A DNA stretch of 9,712 nucleotides from an uncultured Christensenella sp. (GCA_910579295.1 CAJTTC010000029.1:1-9712); one strand, 5' to 3'. Positions 1-6,858 are shown, counted from the first letter of the stretch. The notes: generated by a model from the letters alone, not told the origin. Made by a program: numbers and translations.

Positions 1-439
<439 letters not shown>

Positions 440-450
<11 letters not shown>

Positions 451-1528
451 GTTGCACGAAATAACAATTAAAGAAATAGCAAGTGCTTACGTTGATAACG
501 CAGAAGAAGGTGTTAAAGGCTATGGCGGTCTTTTAAATATTCGCCCTAAATATCAACGTGAGTTTGTGTATGACGAGGCAAAACGTAATGCAGTACTTGA
601 CACAATAAATAAAGGGTTTCCACTTAACGTTATGTATTGGGTTAAAAATGAGGACGGTACTTTTGAGGTGCTGGACGGACAGCAACGAACAATAAGTTTT
701 TGTCAATACATAAATGGTGATTTCTCTCTCAACAACAAGGCTTTTCATAATTTGACTACAACCGAACAAAATCGTATTTTAGACTATAAATGTATGGTAT
801 ATTTCTGCGAAGGTAATGACCTGGAAAAATTAGAATGGTTTAAAACAATAAATATAGCGGGTGAAAAGCTAACTGACCAAGAATTAAGAAATGCAGTTTA
901 TACAGGTGAGTGGCTAACTAACGCAAAATCAAAATTTTCAAAATCAAATTGTGCAGCTTACCTTTTGGCTAATAAGTATGTGAATGGTTCGCCTATTAGA
1001 CAAGATTATTTGGAAACGGCAATATTATGGTTAAATAATGGTGAAATTGAAAAATATATGTCTATTCACCAACACGACCATAATGCGAACGAGCTATGGA
1101 CTTATTTTCTAAATGTTATAAATTGGGTGGAGAATACTTTTACTAACTACCGTAAGGAAATGAAGGGCATAAATTGGGGCGCATTATATAACATTTATAA
1201 AGATAAACAGTTTGATACTGTTGCGCTTGAAGAAGATATTAAACGACTTATGCTTGATGACGATGTGAAAAATAAAAAAGGCATTTATACATATGTCTTA
1301 ACTCGTAACGAAAAACATTTGAATATCCGTGCTTTTAGTGAAAATGAGAAACGTCAGACTTATGAGAAACAAAATGGAGTTTGCCCCGATTGCGGTTTAT
1401 CTTTTGATATAACGGCTATGGAAGCTCATCATATTAAGCGTTGGGTTGACGGGGGACACACTACATTGGATAATTGCGTAATGCTTTGTAAAGAGTGCCA
1501 CGACAAACGGCATAATCATAATAATTAA
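440..1528 (+). CDS. DUF262 and HNH nuclease domain protein, probable restriction component
   Basis: This 362-residue protein has an N-terminal DUF262 domain: the KYQREFVYDE segment (residues 38-46) and the signature DGQQRT at 79-84, which in this family is tied to nucleotide binding or hydrolysis. The C-terminal HNH domain has zinc-binding CPDC (315-318) and CKEC (350-353) around the core histidines HH (330-331), Asn345 and CHDKRH (353-358). DUF262-HNH proteins are DNA nucleases found in restriction and phage defence systems, including GmrSD-like modification-dependent ones. The gene overlaps the methyltransferase tail by 11 bases and has a strong GGAGGAG site, so the pair is very likely an operon. 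That context suggests a restriction enzyme for the adjacent adenine methylase; a modification-dependent nuclease is the alternative. Codon use is A+T-rich compared with the genes after 2100, which fits horizontal transfer. All visible key residues are present. Confidence 0.88.
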
Positions 1529-1545
1529 AATATTATGATTACTTT

Positions 1546-1626
1546 TATACGCTACCCTAACGCGTAACGCAAATTAGGGCATAACGACAACATAACGGGC
1601 GGCGAAGCCGCCCGCTGTGGCGTATA
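1546..1626. other. Branched hairpin element (three-way junction)
   Basis: A closing stem pairs TATACGCTAC (1546-1555) with GTGGCGTATA (1617-1626), ten pairs with one G-T wobble. Inside are a small stem CCTAA/TTAGG (1556-1560 with 1574-1578) and a very GC-rich hairpin, CGGGCGGC-GAA-GCCGCCCG (1596-1614). There is no T run after the GC hairpin, so it is not a standard terminator. It lies 17 bases after the nuclease stop codon. It could be an mRNA 3' structure or a small repeated or mobile palindromic element. It does not match the integron attC core-site consensus. Confidence 0.6.
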
Positions 1627-1671
1627 GTATTTCCTTACGCCACTATGTAACACTGTAACACATTTGGCGTA
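1617..1671. repeat. GGCGTA inverted and direct repeats
   Basis: GTGGCGTA (1617-1624) is inverted as TACGCCAC (1636-1643) around an 11-base loop, and TGGCGTA returns in direct orientation at 1665-1671. Between them TGTAACAC occurs twice in tandem (about 1646-1661). The first arm can pair either here or in the branched element upstream, so the two structures are mutually exclusive. Confidence 0.55.
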
Positions 1672-1731
1672 AAATTAGTAGGAACTTGTAAATCTTTGAC
1701 GAAAAGTATTTATTTTGATTTATGCCCATAA

Positions 1732-1752
1732 GGGTGGGTTTCTCTGGGTGGG
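1732..1752 (+). other. G-quadruplex-forming motif
   Basis: Four GGG tracts at 1732-1734, 1736-1738, 1746-1748 and 1750-1752 are separated by 1, 7 and 1 bases, which satisfies the usual G3-N1-7 rule. The motif lies 7 bases before the hairpin terminator. It would be read as G-rich in a plus-strand transcript running out of the nuclease gene. Confidence 0.5.
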
Positions 1753-1759
1753 AGAATAG

Positions 1760-1792
1760 AAAAAGCACAAGGCTTTAAACCTTGTGCTTTTT
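1760..1792. terminator. Strong bidirectional hairpin terminator
   Basis: A 13-pair stem, AAAAAGCACAAGG (1760-1772) with CCTTGTGCTTTTT (1780-1792), has a 7-base loop. Its T run works on either strand: it can end transcription from the nuclease operon on the plus strand and from the tRNA-Pro gene on the minus strand, about 80 bases after the tRNA 3' end. Confidence 0.85.
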
Positions 1793-1873
1793 GCTTATTG
1801 GTATGCGACGAAGCCCGCGACACCGTTCACGAAAATATATTTCCGTTCTTTGGTGTTCTAACTCTTTCGCATT

Positions 1874-1950
1874 TGGTTGAGGTGACGGGACTTGAACCCA
1901 CGACCTTCTGGTCCCTAACCAGACGCGCTACCAAACTGCGCTACACCTCA
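1874..1950 (-). tRNA. tRNA-Pro, anticodon AGG
   Basis: The minus strand folds into a full cloverleaf: acceptor TGAGGTG/CACCTCA, D stem GCGC/GCGC with loop AGTTTGGTA, anticodon stem TCTGG/CCAGA with loop TTAGGGA, and T stem GTGGG/CCCGT with loop TTCAAGT. The discriminator is A73 and the CCA end is encoded. The anticodon at positions 34-36 is AGG, followed by G37 as in proline tRNAs. A34 would need deamination to inosine, which would read CCU, CCC and CCA; most bacteria use GGG or TGG instead. The first acceptor pair is U1-A72, whereas proline tRNAs usually have C1-G72. A promoter sits directly upstream. Confidence 0.93.
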
Positions 1951-1969
1951 AAACCTTGATTGCCTATAC

Positions 1970-1998
1970 ATTATACTTAATTTATAATCAAATGCCAA
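1970..1998 (-). promoter_or_regulatory. Promoter of tRNA-Pro
   Basis: On the minus strand TTGGCA (1993-1998), a 17-base spacer and a perfect TATAAT (1970-1975). The predicted transcript start near 1963 leaves a 13-base leader before the tRNA. Confidence 0.85.
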
Positions 1999-2064
1999 AC
2001 GATTTAACGGCTTTTTTATAAAAAATTTTAAATTATTTTATACAATAATATTTAAATTAAAGCA

Positions 2065-2093
2065 TTTACAAACGCGTGAATGTATATTATAAT
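2065..2093 (+). promoter_or_regulatory. Promoter of mntP, predicted leaderless
   Basis: TTTACA (2065-2070), a 17-base spacer and TATAAT (2088-2093). The expected transcript start is near 2100, with the mntP ATG at 2102, and there is no Shine-Dalgarno sequence in between. I see no room for a yybP-ykoY manganese riboswitch, which often precedes this gene in Bacillota. Confidence 0.75.
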
Positions 2094-2101
2094 ACTATTA
2101 T

Positions 2102-2698
2102 ATGTGGCTCTTGATTTTACAGGTAGTACTATTTGGCGTTTCTCTTGCTATGGACGCGTTTGCCGTGTCAATAACCGACGGAATGTGCTACAACAATATG
2201 AATAAGGGTAAGGCGATTACAATTCCGCTGACGTTCGGCATTTTTCAGGCAGTAATGCCGTTATGCGGTTATTTTCTTATGTCGATATTCGCCGAAAAGA
2301 TCGACGCTTTCGATCACTACATAGCGTTTTTTCTTCTCTTGATTATCGGCGGTAAGATGGTTCTTGACGGCATAAAGGAATTGCGCGCTACGGAGGGAGA
2401 AGTAAAAGTTAAAAAGTTCTTCTATCCCGAAGTGCTTCTGCAAGGCGTAGCTACGAGTATCGACGCGTTGGCTGTCGGTGTGACAATGGGCGCAATGAGC
2501 GGCGTAAACAAAACTAACATATTCGGATTTGTAGCGATAATCGGAATAATCACATTTATTATCAGCGTTATCGGCGTTATTGTCGGTGTTAAAATCGGAA
2601 AGCTCTTCAAAAATAAGACGAGCATAGCCGAAATAATAGGCGGCATAGTGCTCGTCGCAATAGGCATTAAGATATTAGTTGAGGGTATTATCGGTTGA
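2102..2698 (+). CDS. mntP: Manganese efflux pump MntP
   Basis: This 198-residue polytopic membrane protein exports Mn2+ across the cytoplasmic membrane and prevents manganese toxicity. The two family-defining repeats are visible: MDAFAVS (Asp18) in the first helix and ATSIDALAVG (Asp121) in the second half. The acidic residues correspond to those needed for transport in E. coli MntP. About six hydrophobic helices are evident, and the length is normal for the family. The ATG at 2102 places MDAF at the usual distance from the N-terminus. It has no ribosome binding site and lies about two bases after the predicted transcript start, so translation is probably leaderless. The 3' end overlaps the convergent murG gene by 11 bases, with no terminator between them. 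Confidence 0.95.
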   Translation: MWLLILQVVLFGVSLAMDAFAVSITDGMCYNNMNKGKAITIPLTFGIFQAVMPLCGYFLMSIFAEKIDAFDHYIAFFLLLIIGGKMVLDGIKELRATEGEVKVKKFFYPEVLLQGVATSIDALAVGVTMGAMSGVNKTNIFGFVAIIGIITFIISVIGVIVGVKIGKLFKNKTSIAEIIGGIVLVAIGIKILVEGIIG

Positions 2699-3728
2699 TA
2701 ACTTTCTCAATGACCTCAATAATTTTGTCGTTTCCGCACCCGACGTTACTGTTTCGGAGTGCGGATTTTATTTTATCGTCGCATGTCAGCCGTTCAATTT
2801 CCTCTTTTAGAGTCTGCGGCGTAAGATTGCGTTCGGCGAGCACGTGGCACAAGCCGAGGTCGTTAAAATACCTGGCGTTCATAACTTGATCCCCGCGTGA
2901 GCTGCCGTTATCAAGCGGAATAAATAGCGTGGGTATTTTTAGCGCAATCAGCTCGTGTGCGGAGTTTGAACCGCAACGCGCCACAGCGTAATCGGCGCAG
3001 GCGTACACAGAGCCCATATCTTCGCAGAATTCGATTTGCTTATAGCCGTCAATGTTGCTGTCCGTCGCATTTCCTCTGCCGCACAAATGCAGAATATTAT
3101 ATTTTTTACACAGCTCGAAGAGGTTGCGGCGCAGACAGTCATTGATAATGCGCGATCCGCTTCCGCCGCCGAATACAAGAACGGTAGGTCTGCCGTCAAG
3201 TTTCATTTGTGCCTTTGCGGTAGTTTTATCTCTCCCGAAAAGACTTTCGCGCATAGGCGAACCGCAGTATAGACCGTTTTTAAATTGCTTGGCCGTGGAC
3301 GGGAAGGAGGTGAGTACGTACCGTGATTTAGCCGCTATAATTTTGTTGGCGAGCCCTGCTGTTAAATCCGATTCGTGCGTTATCACGGTTATTTTTAATT
3401 TTGACGCGGCAATGGCAGGTGGAAGTGAAGCGTAGCCGCCTTTGCAGAATAATATATCGGGGCGATGCTTGCTCAAAATTGCTTTGCATTGCTTGACGCT
3501 TTTAAAAAGTTTAAAGGGAATGGACAGATTGCATAATATTTTTCCGCGCACAAGTTTAACGCCTTTGAACTCGGAAAAGCCTATGCCGAACTTACCGCAG
3601 ATATTTTTTTCTATCGCGTCCGTGCCGATATAGCAAACGTCGTATTTATCGCGAAGTAATTCATAGATGGCGATGTTGGGCATAACGTGCCCCGCGCTAC
3701 CGCCGCCGCAAAACATAATTTTTTTCAT
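2688..3728 (-). CDS. murG: UDP-GlcNAc:lipid I N-acetylglucosaminyltransferase MurG
   Basis: MurG adds GlcNAc from UDP-GlcNAc to lipid I, making lipid II at the inner face of the membrane, the last cytoplasmic step of peptidoglycan synthesis. The 346 residues show the two-domain GT-B plan of GT28 enzymes: the glycine-rich loop GGGSAGHVMPN (8-18), KGGYASLP (96-103), THESDLTAGLANK (117-129), CGSPMR (155-160), the second-domain loop FGGGSGS (186-192), and the donor-site segment RCGSNSAHEL (251-260) with Glu259. The HESD and SRGDQ variants resemble Clostridia MurG more than the enterobacterial form. It stands alone here instead of in a cell-division cluster. There is no obvious Shine-Dalgarno sequence before the ATG at 3728; ATG at residue 5 is a less likely start because it would shorten the conserved first strand. 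Confidence 0.95.
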   Translation of the reverse strand: MKKIMFCGGGSAGHVMPNIAIYELLRDKYDVCYIGTDAIEKNICGKFGIGFSEFKGVKLVRGKILCNLSIPFKLFKSVKQCKAILSKHRPDILFCKGGYASLPPAIAASKLKITVITHESDLTAGLANKIIAAKSRYVLTSFPSTAKQFKNGLYCGSPMRESLFGRDKTTAKAQMKLDGRPTVLVFGGGSGSRIINDCLRRNLFELCKKYNILHLCGRGNATDSNIDGYKQIEFCEDMGSVYACADYAVARCGSNSAHELIALKIPTLFIPLDNGSSRGDQVMNARYFNDLGLCHVLAERNLTPQTLKEEIERLTCDDKIKSALRNSNVGCGNDKIIEVIEKVINR

Positions 3729-3806
3729 CGTAATAATATATATTGTTTGTCGTTTTGTTTTATGTACGCGTCGTTTCCGTCATTTTTGAAAAAAATGATT
3801 GGATTA

Positions 3807-3836
3807 TTGACAAATAAGTTTTATTGGTGGTAAAAT
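3807..3836 (+). promoter_or_regulatory. Promoter of the small membrane protein gene, predicted leaderless
   Basis: Perfect TTGACA (3807-3812), an 18-base spacer, and TAAAAT (3831-3836) preceded by TGG, an extended -10 element. The expected transcript start falls at about 3843, the A of the ATG. GGTGG (3826-3830) could act as a distant ribosome binding site only if transcription began further upstream. Confidence 0.65.
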
Positions 3837-3842
3837 ATAAAT

Positions 3843-4190
3843 ATGGACACAAAATATATTTTACTAATTTGCGCGGGTGGAGTGCTTTTCATTCTGTTGC
3901 TTATCTATCTGATTGTGGCGGTGCAGAGCGCTAAGGCGGAGAAGCGTAACAAAAAGCAAATTTATCTTTCGTATAATCCCGAAAACCTATGCAAAATGGA
4001 GTATGACGTCGCGTTTTACGAGAAGAATGTTTTCTGGATAAATTTTGCCCGTGAGGACGAGCGTCAGGTAACAATCGATGACCTGCTCAATGAAAATGCT
4101 GTCGATATGTCGCATATCACCGAGGAAGCCGTATTTACCCAGCTTGAAGACGAGGGCGTAGAGGTTGTTAAAGGCACGTATAAACGATAA
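3843..4190 (+). CDS. Small membrane-anchored protein of unknown function
   Basis: I do not recognise this 115-residue protein. It has one N-terminal transmembrane segment (about residues 5-28, ILLICAGGVLFILLLIYLIV) followed by a lysine- and arginine-rich stretch (31-38), so the charged C-terminal part should face the cytoplasm. The rest is acidic and probably a small folded domain, with no cysteines or catalytic motifs that I can identify. It has its own promoter with a transcript start near the ATG, and a hairpin terminator immediately follows it, so it is a single-gene transcript. The convergent neighbour is a small secreted protein. The coding call rests on the promoter, the terminator, the clean hydrophobic pattern, and codon use like that of the neighbouring genes. 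Confidence 0.8.
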   Translation: MDTKYILLICAGGVLFILLLIYLIVAVQSAKAEKRNKKQIYLSYNPENLCKMEYDVAFYEKNVFWINFAREDERQVTIDDLLNENAVDMSHITEEAVFTQLEDEGVEVVKGTYKR

Positions 4191-4195
4191 TTTAA

Positions 4196-4225
4196 AAGCC
4201 GTTGGCGTCAAGCCGACGGCTTCTT
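4196..4225. terminator. Hairpin terminator between convergent small genes
   Basis: AAGCCGTTGGC (4196-4206) pairs with GCCGACGGCTT (4212-4222), 11 pairs with one wobble around the loop GTCAA, followed by a broken T run. It ends the small membrane protein transcript. On the minus strand the stem is preceded by an A-rich and followed by a TTTAA stretch, so it may also end the convergent gene. Confidence 0.75.
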
Positions 4226-4229
4226 GATT

Positions 4230-4637
4230 TTATGATTCGAATATCATTGCGAGCGGTTTACCTAACAGCGGCATGCTTATTGTAAATTTACCGTTTTCAA
4301 TTACCGTTGCCTGCTTAAATCTGAAACCGAATATACCTATCTCGGCTTCAAACTGCCGAGTTTCTTCGTTATAGGTGTAGTCGCAGGTATAGGTGTGTTT
4401 TTTTCCGTTTTTGCGCTTGAAGCTGACTTCCAATTCCTTGTCGTCGATAAATGTAATTTTCAGATAATCGTATTTTTCAAGTAAATCAACGTTTCCGAAT
4501 CTTGCAAACGTACAGTCGTAAGTGGTAATGTATGGCTTTGTCAAAGTTTTAACCGAAGAATTGGCGTCAAAGGTAAAGGCGCAAAGGCAGAGGCAGGAAA
4601 TTACCGCTATAATAATTACACACAGCTTCTTTTTCAT
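4230..4637 (-). CDS. Small secreted or lipid-anchored protein of unknown function
   Basis: I do not recognise this 135-residue protein. It begins with a classic export signal: MKKK, then a hydrophobic core to about residue 22. VISC at 12-15 fits a lipobox loosely, so Cys15 could be lipid-modified, although the hydrophobic run continues past it; cleavage by ordinary signal peptidase near residue 25 is the alternative. The mature part alternates hydrophobic and polar residues (YLKITFIDDKELEVSFKR, then KKHTYTCDYTY), which suggests an antiparallel beta fold, perhaps a small lipocalin-like barrel, but that is only a guess. There is no clear ribosome binding site before the ATG. The gene lies about 24 bases beyond the fba terminator on the same strand, so read-through from fba may contribute to its expression. 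Confidence 0.75.
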   Translation of the reverse strand: MKKKLCVIIIAVISCLCLCAFTFDANSSVKTLTKPYITTYDCTFARFGNVDLLEKYDYLKITFIDDKELEVSFKRKNGKKHTYTCDYTYNEETRQFEAEIGIFGFRFKQATVIENGKFTISMPLLGKPLAMIFES

Positions 4638-4660
4638 ATATTGGAGTATGTGCAGATTTT

Positions 4661-4700
4661 ATAAAAAAACAACCTTCGGCAAAATTAATTGCCGAAGGTT
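4661..4700 (-). terminator. Terminator of fba
   Basis: AACCTTCGGCAA (4671-4682) and TTGCCGAAGGTT (4689-4700) form a 12-pair stem with a 6-base loop. On the minus strand it is followed by G and seven T residues, an archetypal intrinsic terminator starting 19 bases after the fba stop codon. Confidence 0.92.
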
Positions 4701-4718
4701 TATAAAGTTGATTGATTT

Positions 4719-5585
4719 TTAAGCTTTGCCGATGCAACCGAAAATTTCCATTTTTTCTTTTACGGTAGCCTTGATTGCCGCCGCGCCGTCTGCAAGCAAT
4801 TTTCTGGGATCGAAGCCCTTGCCTGTAAGGTCTTTGCCCGCCTCGATATACTTTCTCGTAGCTTCCTGGAAAGCAAGCTGGCATTCCGTGTTGACGTTAA
4901 TCTTTGCAACGCCGAGGGAGATAGCCTTTTTAATCATATCGGTGGGGATACCCGTGCCGCCGTGGAGTACGAGGGGCATATTGCCGACTTTAGCCTTAAC
5001 TGCGGCGAGCGTTTCAAAGCTGAGTCCCTCCCAATTTGCGGGGTACTTGCCGTGAATGTTGCCAATGCCTGCGGCAAGCATAGTTACGCCGAGGTCTGCA
5101 ATTTTCTTGCATTCTTCGGGATCTGCGCATTCGCCCTTGCCTATAACGCCGTCCTCTTCGCCGCCGATAGCGCCGACTTCGGCTTCAAGCGACAGCCCGA
5201 GCTGCTTTGTAACGGCAACAAGTTCTTTTGTCTTTTCGATATTTTCGTCTATGGGAAGGTGAGAGCCGTCGAACATAATGGAGGAGAAGCCTGCCTTAAT
5301 GCACTTATAGCAACCGTCGTAAGTGCCGTGGTCGAGATGAAGAGCAACGGGAACCGTTATATTCATTTCCTCAATCATTGCCTTAACCATGCTTGCGACA
5401 GTCTTAAAGCCCGTCATATACTTGCCCGCGCCCTCGGAAACGCCGAGTATTACGGGTGCGTTCAGCTCCTGCGCCGTCTGTAAAATAGATTTTGTCCATT
5501 CGAGGTTGTTTATATTAAACTGTCCAACCGCATATTTTCCGTCTCTCGCTTTTTCAAGCATTTCTTTTGCCGATACCAATCCCAT
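4719..5585 (-). CDS. fba: Class II fructose-1,6-bisphosphate aldolase
   Basis: This zinc enzyme of the cytoplasm reversibly splits fructose 1,6-bisphosphate into dihydroxyacetone phosphate and glyceraldehyde 3-phosphate. The 288 residues match the full length of Bacillota FbaA-type enzymes. Visible landmarks are VGQFNINNLEW (20-30), LHLDHG with catalytic Asp85 and zinc ligand His86, EAEVGAIGGEEDG (134-146), GNIHG with zinc ligand His178, LHGGTGIP (207-214) with His208, and INVNTE (229-234) at the phosphate site. GGAGGT (5591-5596 on the minus strand) sits five bases before the ATG. It has its own promoter and terminator and is divergent from gap, the next enzyme acting on its product. All eight proline codons are CCC, which indicates strong codon selection and high expression. 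Confidence 0.97.
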   Translation of the reverse strand: MGLVSAKEMLEKARDGKYAVGQFNINNLEWTKSILQTAQELNAPVILGVSEGAGKYMTGFKTVASMVKAMIEEMNITVPVALHLDHGTYDGCYKCIKAGFSSIMFDGSHLPIDENIEKTKELVAVTKQLGLSLEAEVGAIGGEEDGVIGKGECADPEECKKIADLGVTMLAAGIGNIHGKYPANWEGLSFETLAAVKAKVGNMPLVLHGGTGIPTDMIKKAISLGVAKINVNTECQLAFQEATRKYIEAGKDLTGKGFDPRKLLADGAAAIKATVKEKMEIFGCIGKA

Positions 5586-5615
5586 AGGAAACCTCCGATA
5601 TATTAATAATATTTA

Positions 5616-5629
5616 GGTAATAGCTTACC
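5616..5629. promoter_or_regulatory. Palindrome at the fba transcript start
   Basis: GGTA-ATAGCT-TACC is a near-perfect inverted repeat just downstream of the predicted fba start (about 5630), in the place of a repressor operator or a 5' mRNA hairpin. A third GGTAA occurs at 5654-5658. No known regulator can be named. Confidence 0.35.
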
Positions 5630-5636
5630 ATATTTA

Positions 5637-5665
5637 AGTATAATTCATTGTAAGGTAAATTTCAA
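5637..5665 (-). promoter_or_regulatory. Promoter of fba
   Basis: On the minus strand TTGAAA (5660-5665), a 17-base spacer and TATACT (5637-5642). The transcript should start near 5630, giving a leader of about 45 bases that contains the GGAGGT ribosome binding site. Confidence 0.8.
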
Positions 5666-5715
5666 GCAAAATTTAAAAAATGTTAGTAAAAATACATACA
5701 AATAATTAATATTTG

Positions 5716-5744
5716 TTGACTTGAATTAAGTAATTTGATATAAT
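5716..5744 (+). promoter_or_regulatory. Promoter of gap
   Basis: TTGACT (5716-5721), a 17-base spacer and a perfect TATAAT (5739-5744), one mismatch from consensus overall. The start is expected near 5751, with a leader of about 72 bases. Confidence 0.88.
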
Positions 5745-5759
5745 GACGAAGATAACAAA

Positions 5760-5771
5760 GGGATAGCTCCC
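5760..5771 (+). promoter_or_regulatory. Small hairpin in the gap leader
   Basis: GGG-ATAGCT-CCC lies about 10-21 bases into the predicted transcript and could form a 4-pair hairpin. It shares the ATAGCT core with the palindrome at the fba start. It may be a 5' stabilising structure or an operator half; no riboswitch fold is evident. Confidence 0.3.
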
Positions 5772-5822
5772 CGAGTTTATTAATAAGAAAACTAATTTAT
5801 TTTTTTTCGGAGGAATTTTTTT

Positions 5823-6839
5823 ATGGCTAATGTAAAAGTTGCTATCAACGGTTTCGGTCGTATAGGTCGTCTTGCTTTCAGGCAGATGTTTGACGCAGAG
5901 GGCTACGAAATCGTGGCTATCAACGATTTGACAAGCCCCAAGATGCTTGCTCACCTCTTAAAGTACGATTCTGCTCAGGGCAGATACAAGTACGCTGAAA
6001 CGGTTGAAGCAGGTGAGGACAGCATCACCGTTAACGGTAAGACAATCAAAATCTACGCTGAAAAAGACGCGGCTAACCTTCCTTGGGGAGCTATCGGCGT
6101 TGACGTAGTTTTGGAGTGCACGGGTTTCTATTGCTCCAAGGAGAAGGCTTCCGCACATATCAAGGCAGGCGCTAAGAAGTGCGTTATTTCCGCTCCCGCA
6201 GGCAACGATCTTCCCACAGTCGTTTACAGCGTAAACGAAAATACGTTAAAGGCTTCCGACACTGTTATTTCCGCGGCAAGCTGCACTACAAACTGCCTTG
6301 CTCCTATGGCGGCTACGCTCAATAAGCTCTGCAAAATCAAGAAGGGCTATATGACGACTATTCACGCTTATACGGGCGACCAGATGGTTCTTGACGGACC
6401 TCACCGTAAGGGCGATTTGAGAAGAGCAAGAGCGGCTGCCGTTAATATCGTTCCCAACTCGACGGGCGCGGCTAAGGCTATCGGTCTTGTTATTCCCGAG
6501 CTCAACGGCGTACTTGACGGCTGCGCACAGCGCGTACCCGTTCCCACAGGTTCGCTTACTCAGCTTATCGCAGTTTGCGAGGGTGAAGTTGACGCTCAGA
6601 GCGTAAACGCGGCAATGAAAGCTGCTTCTTCCGCATCTTACGGTTACACCGAGGACGAAGTTGTTTCCAGCGATATCATCGGCATTTCCTACGGTTCGCT
6701 GTTTGACGCAACTCAGACGAAGTGCATGCCCCTCGGCGACGGCACAACCCTTGTTAAGGTTGTTTCCTGGTACGATAACGAAAATTCTTACACTTCACAG
6801 ATGGTAAGAACAATTAAGTACTTCGCTGAATTAAAGTAA
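5823..6839 (+). CDS. gap: Glyceraldehyde-3-phosphate dehydrogenase, type I
   Basis: This cytoplasmic glycolytic enzyme oxidises glyceraldehyde 3-phosphate with NAD and phosphate to 1,3-bisphosphoglycerate. The 338 residues are full length. The Rossmann loop INGFGRIGRL spans 8-17. AINDLT with Asp35 favours NAD over NADP. The active site is SAASCTTNCLAP with Cys154, and His181 lies in TTIHAYTGDQ. The phosphate-binding segment RRARAAAVNIVPNSTGAAKA and the C-terminal SWYDNENSY are intact. GGAGG (5809-5813) lies nine bases before the ATG. It has a near-consensus promoter and an intrinsic terminator, so it is transcribed alone and not in a pgk-tpi operon. Proline codons are eight CCC and three CCU, with no CCA or CCG. 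It faces away from fba, whose product it consumes. Confidence 0.98.
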   Translation: MANVKVAINGFGRIGRLAFRQMFDAEGYEIVAINDLTSPKMLAHLLKYDSAQGRYKYAETVEAGEDSITVNGKTIKIYAEKDAANLPWGAIGVDVVLECTGFYCSKEKASAHIKAGAKKCVISAPAGNDLPTVVYSVNENTLKASDTVISAASCTTNCLAPMAATLNKLCKIKKGYMTTIHAYTGDQMVLDGPHRKGDLRRARAAAVNIVPNSTGAAKAIGLVIPELNGVLDGCAQRVPVPTGSLTQLIAVCEGEVDAQSVNAAMKAASSASYGYTEDEVVSSDIIGISYGSLFDATQTKCMPLGDGTTLVKVVSWYDNENSYTSQMVRTIKYFAELK

Positions 6840-6858
6840 TTTTTTAAATAATTCTTAA

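Noticed and set aside
1546..1626. Integron attC site
   Set aside because: The hairpin and flanking CCCTAAC / TTAGGG boxes look similar at first glance, but the RYYYAAC and GTTRRRY core sites are not matched and the pairing geometry differs.
1722..1778. Short ORF beginning MPIRVGFSGW
   Set aside because: It has 18 codons, no ribosome binding site, and runs into the terminator stem. The sequence is better explained by the G-rich motif and the hairpin.
1951..2101. yybP-ykoY manganese riboswitch before mntP
   Set aside because: The mntP promoter leaves essentially no leader, and the upstream sequence is A+T-rich without the conserved paired elements.
2948..3633. Several plus- and minus-strand ORFs within murG
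   Set aside because: They are shadows of the murG frame, without family motifs or ribosome binding sites.
4962..5483. Plus-strand 173-residue ORF opposite fba
   Set aside because: It is antisense to a highly conserved enzyme with biased codons, which creates long shadow frames. It has no promoter or ribosome binding site.
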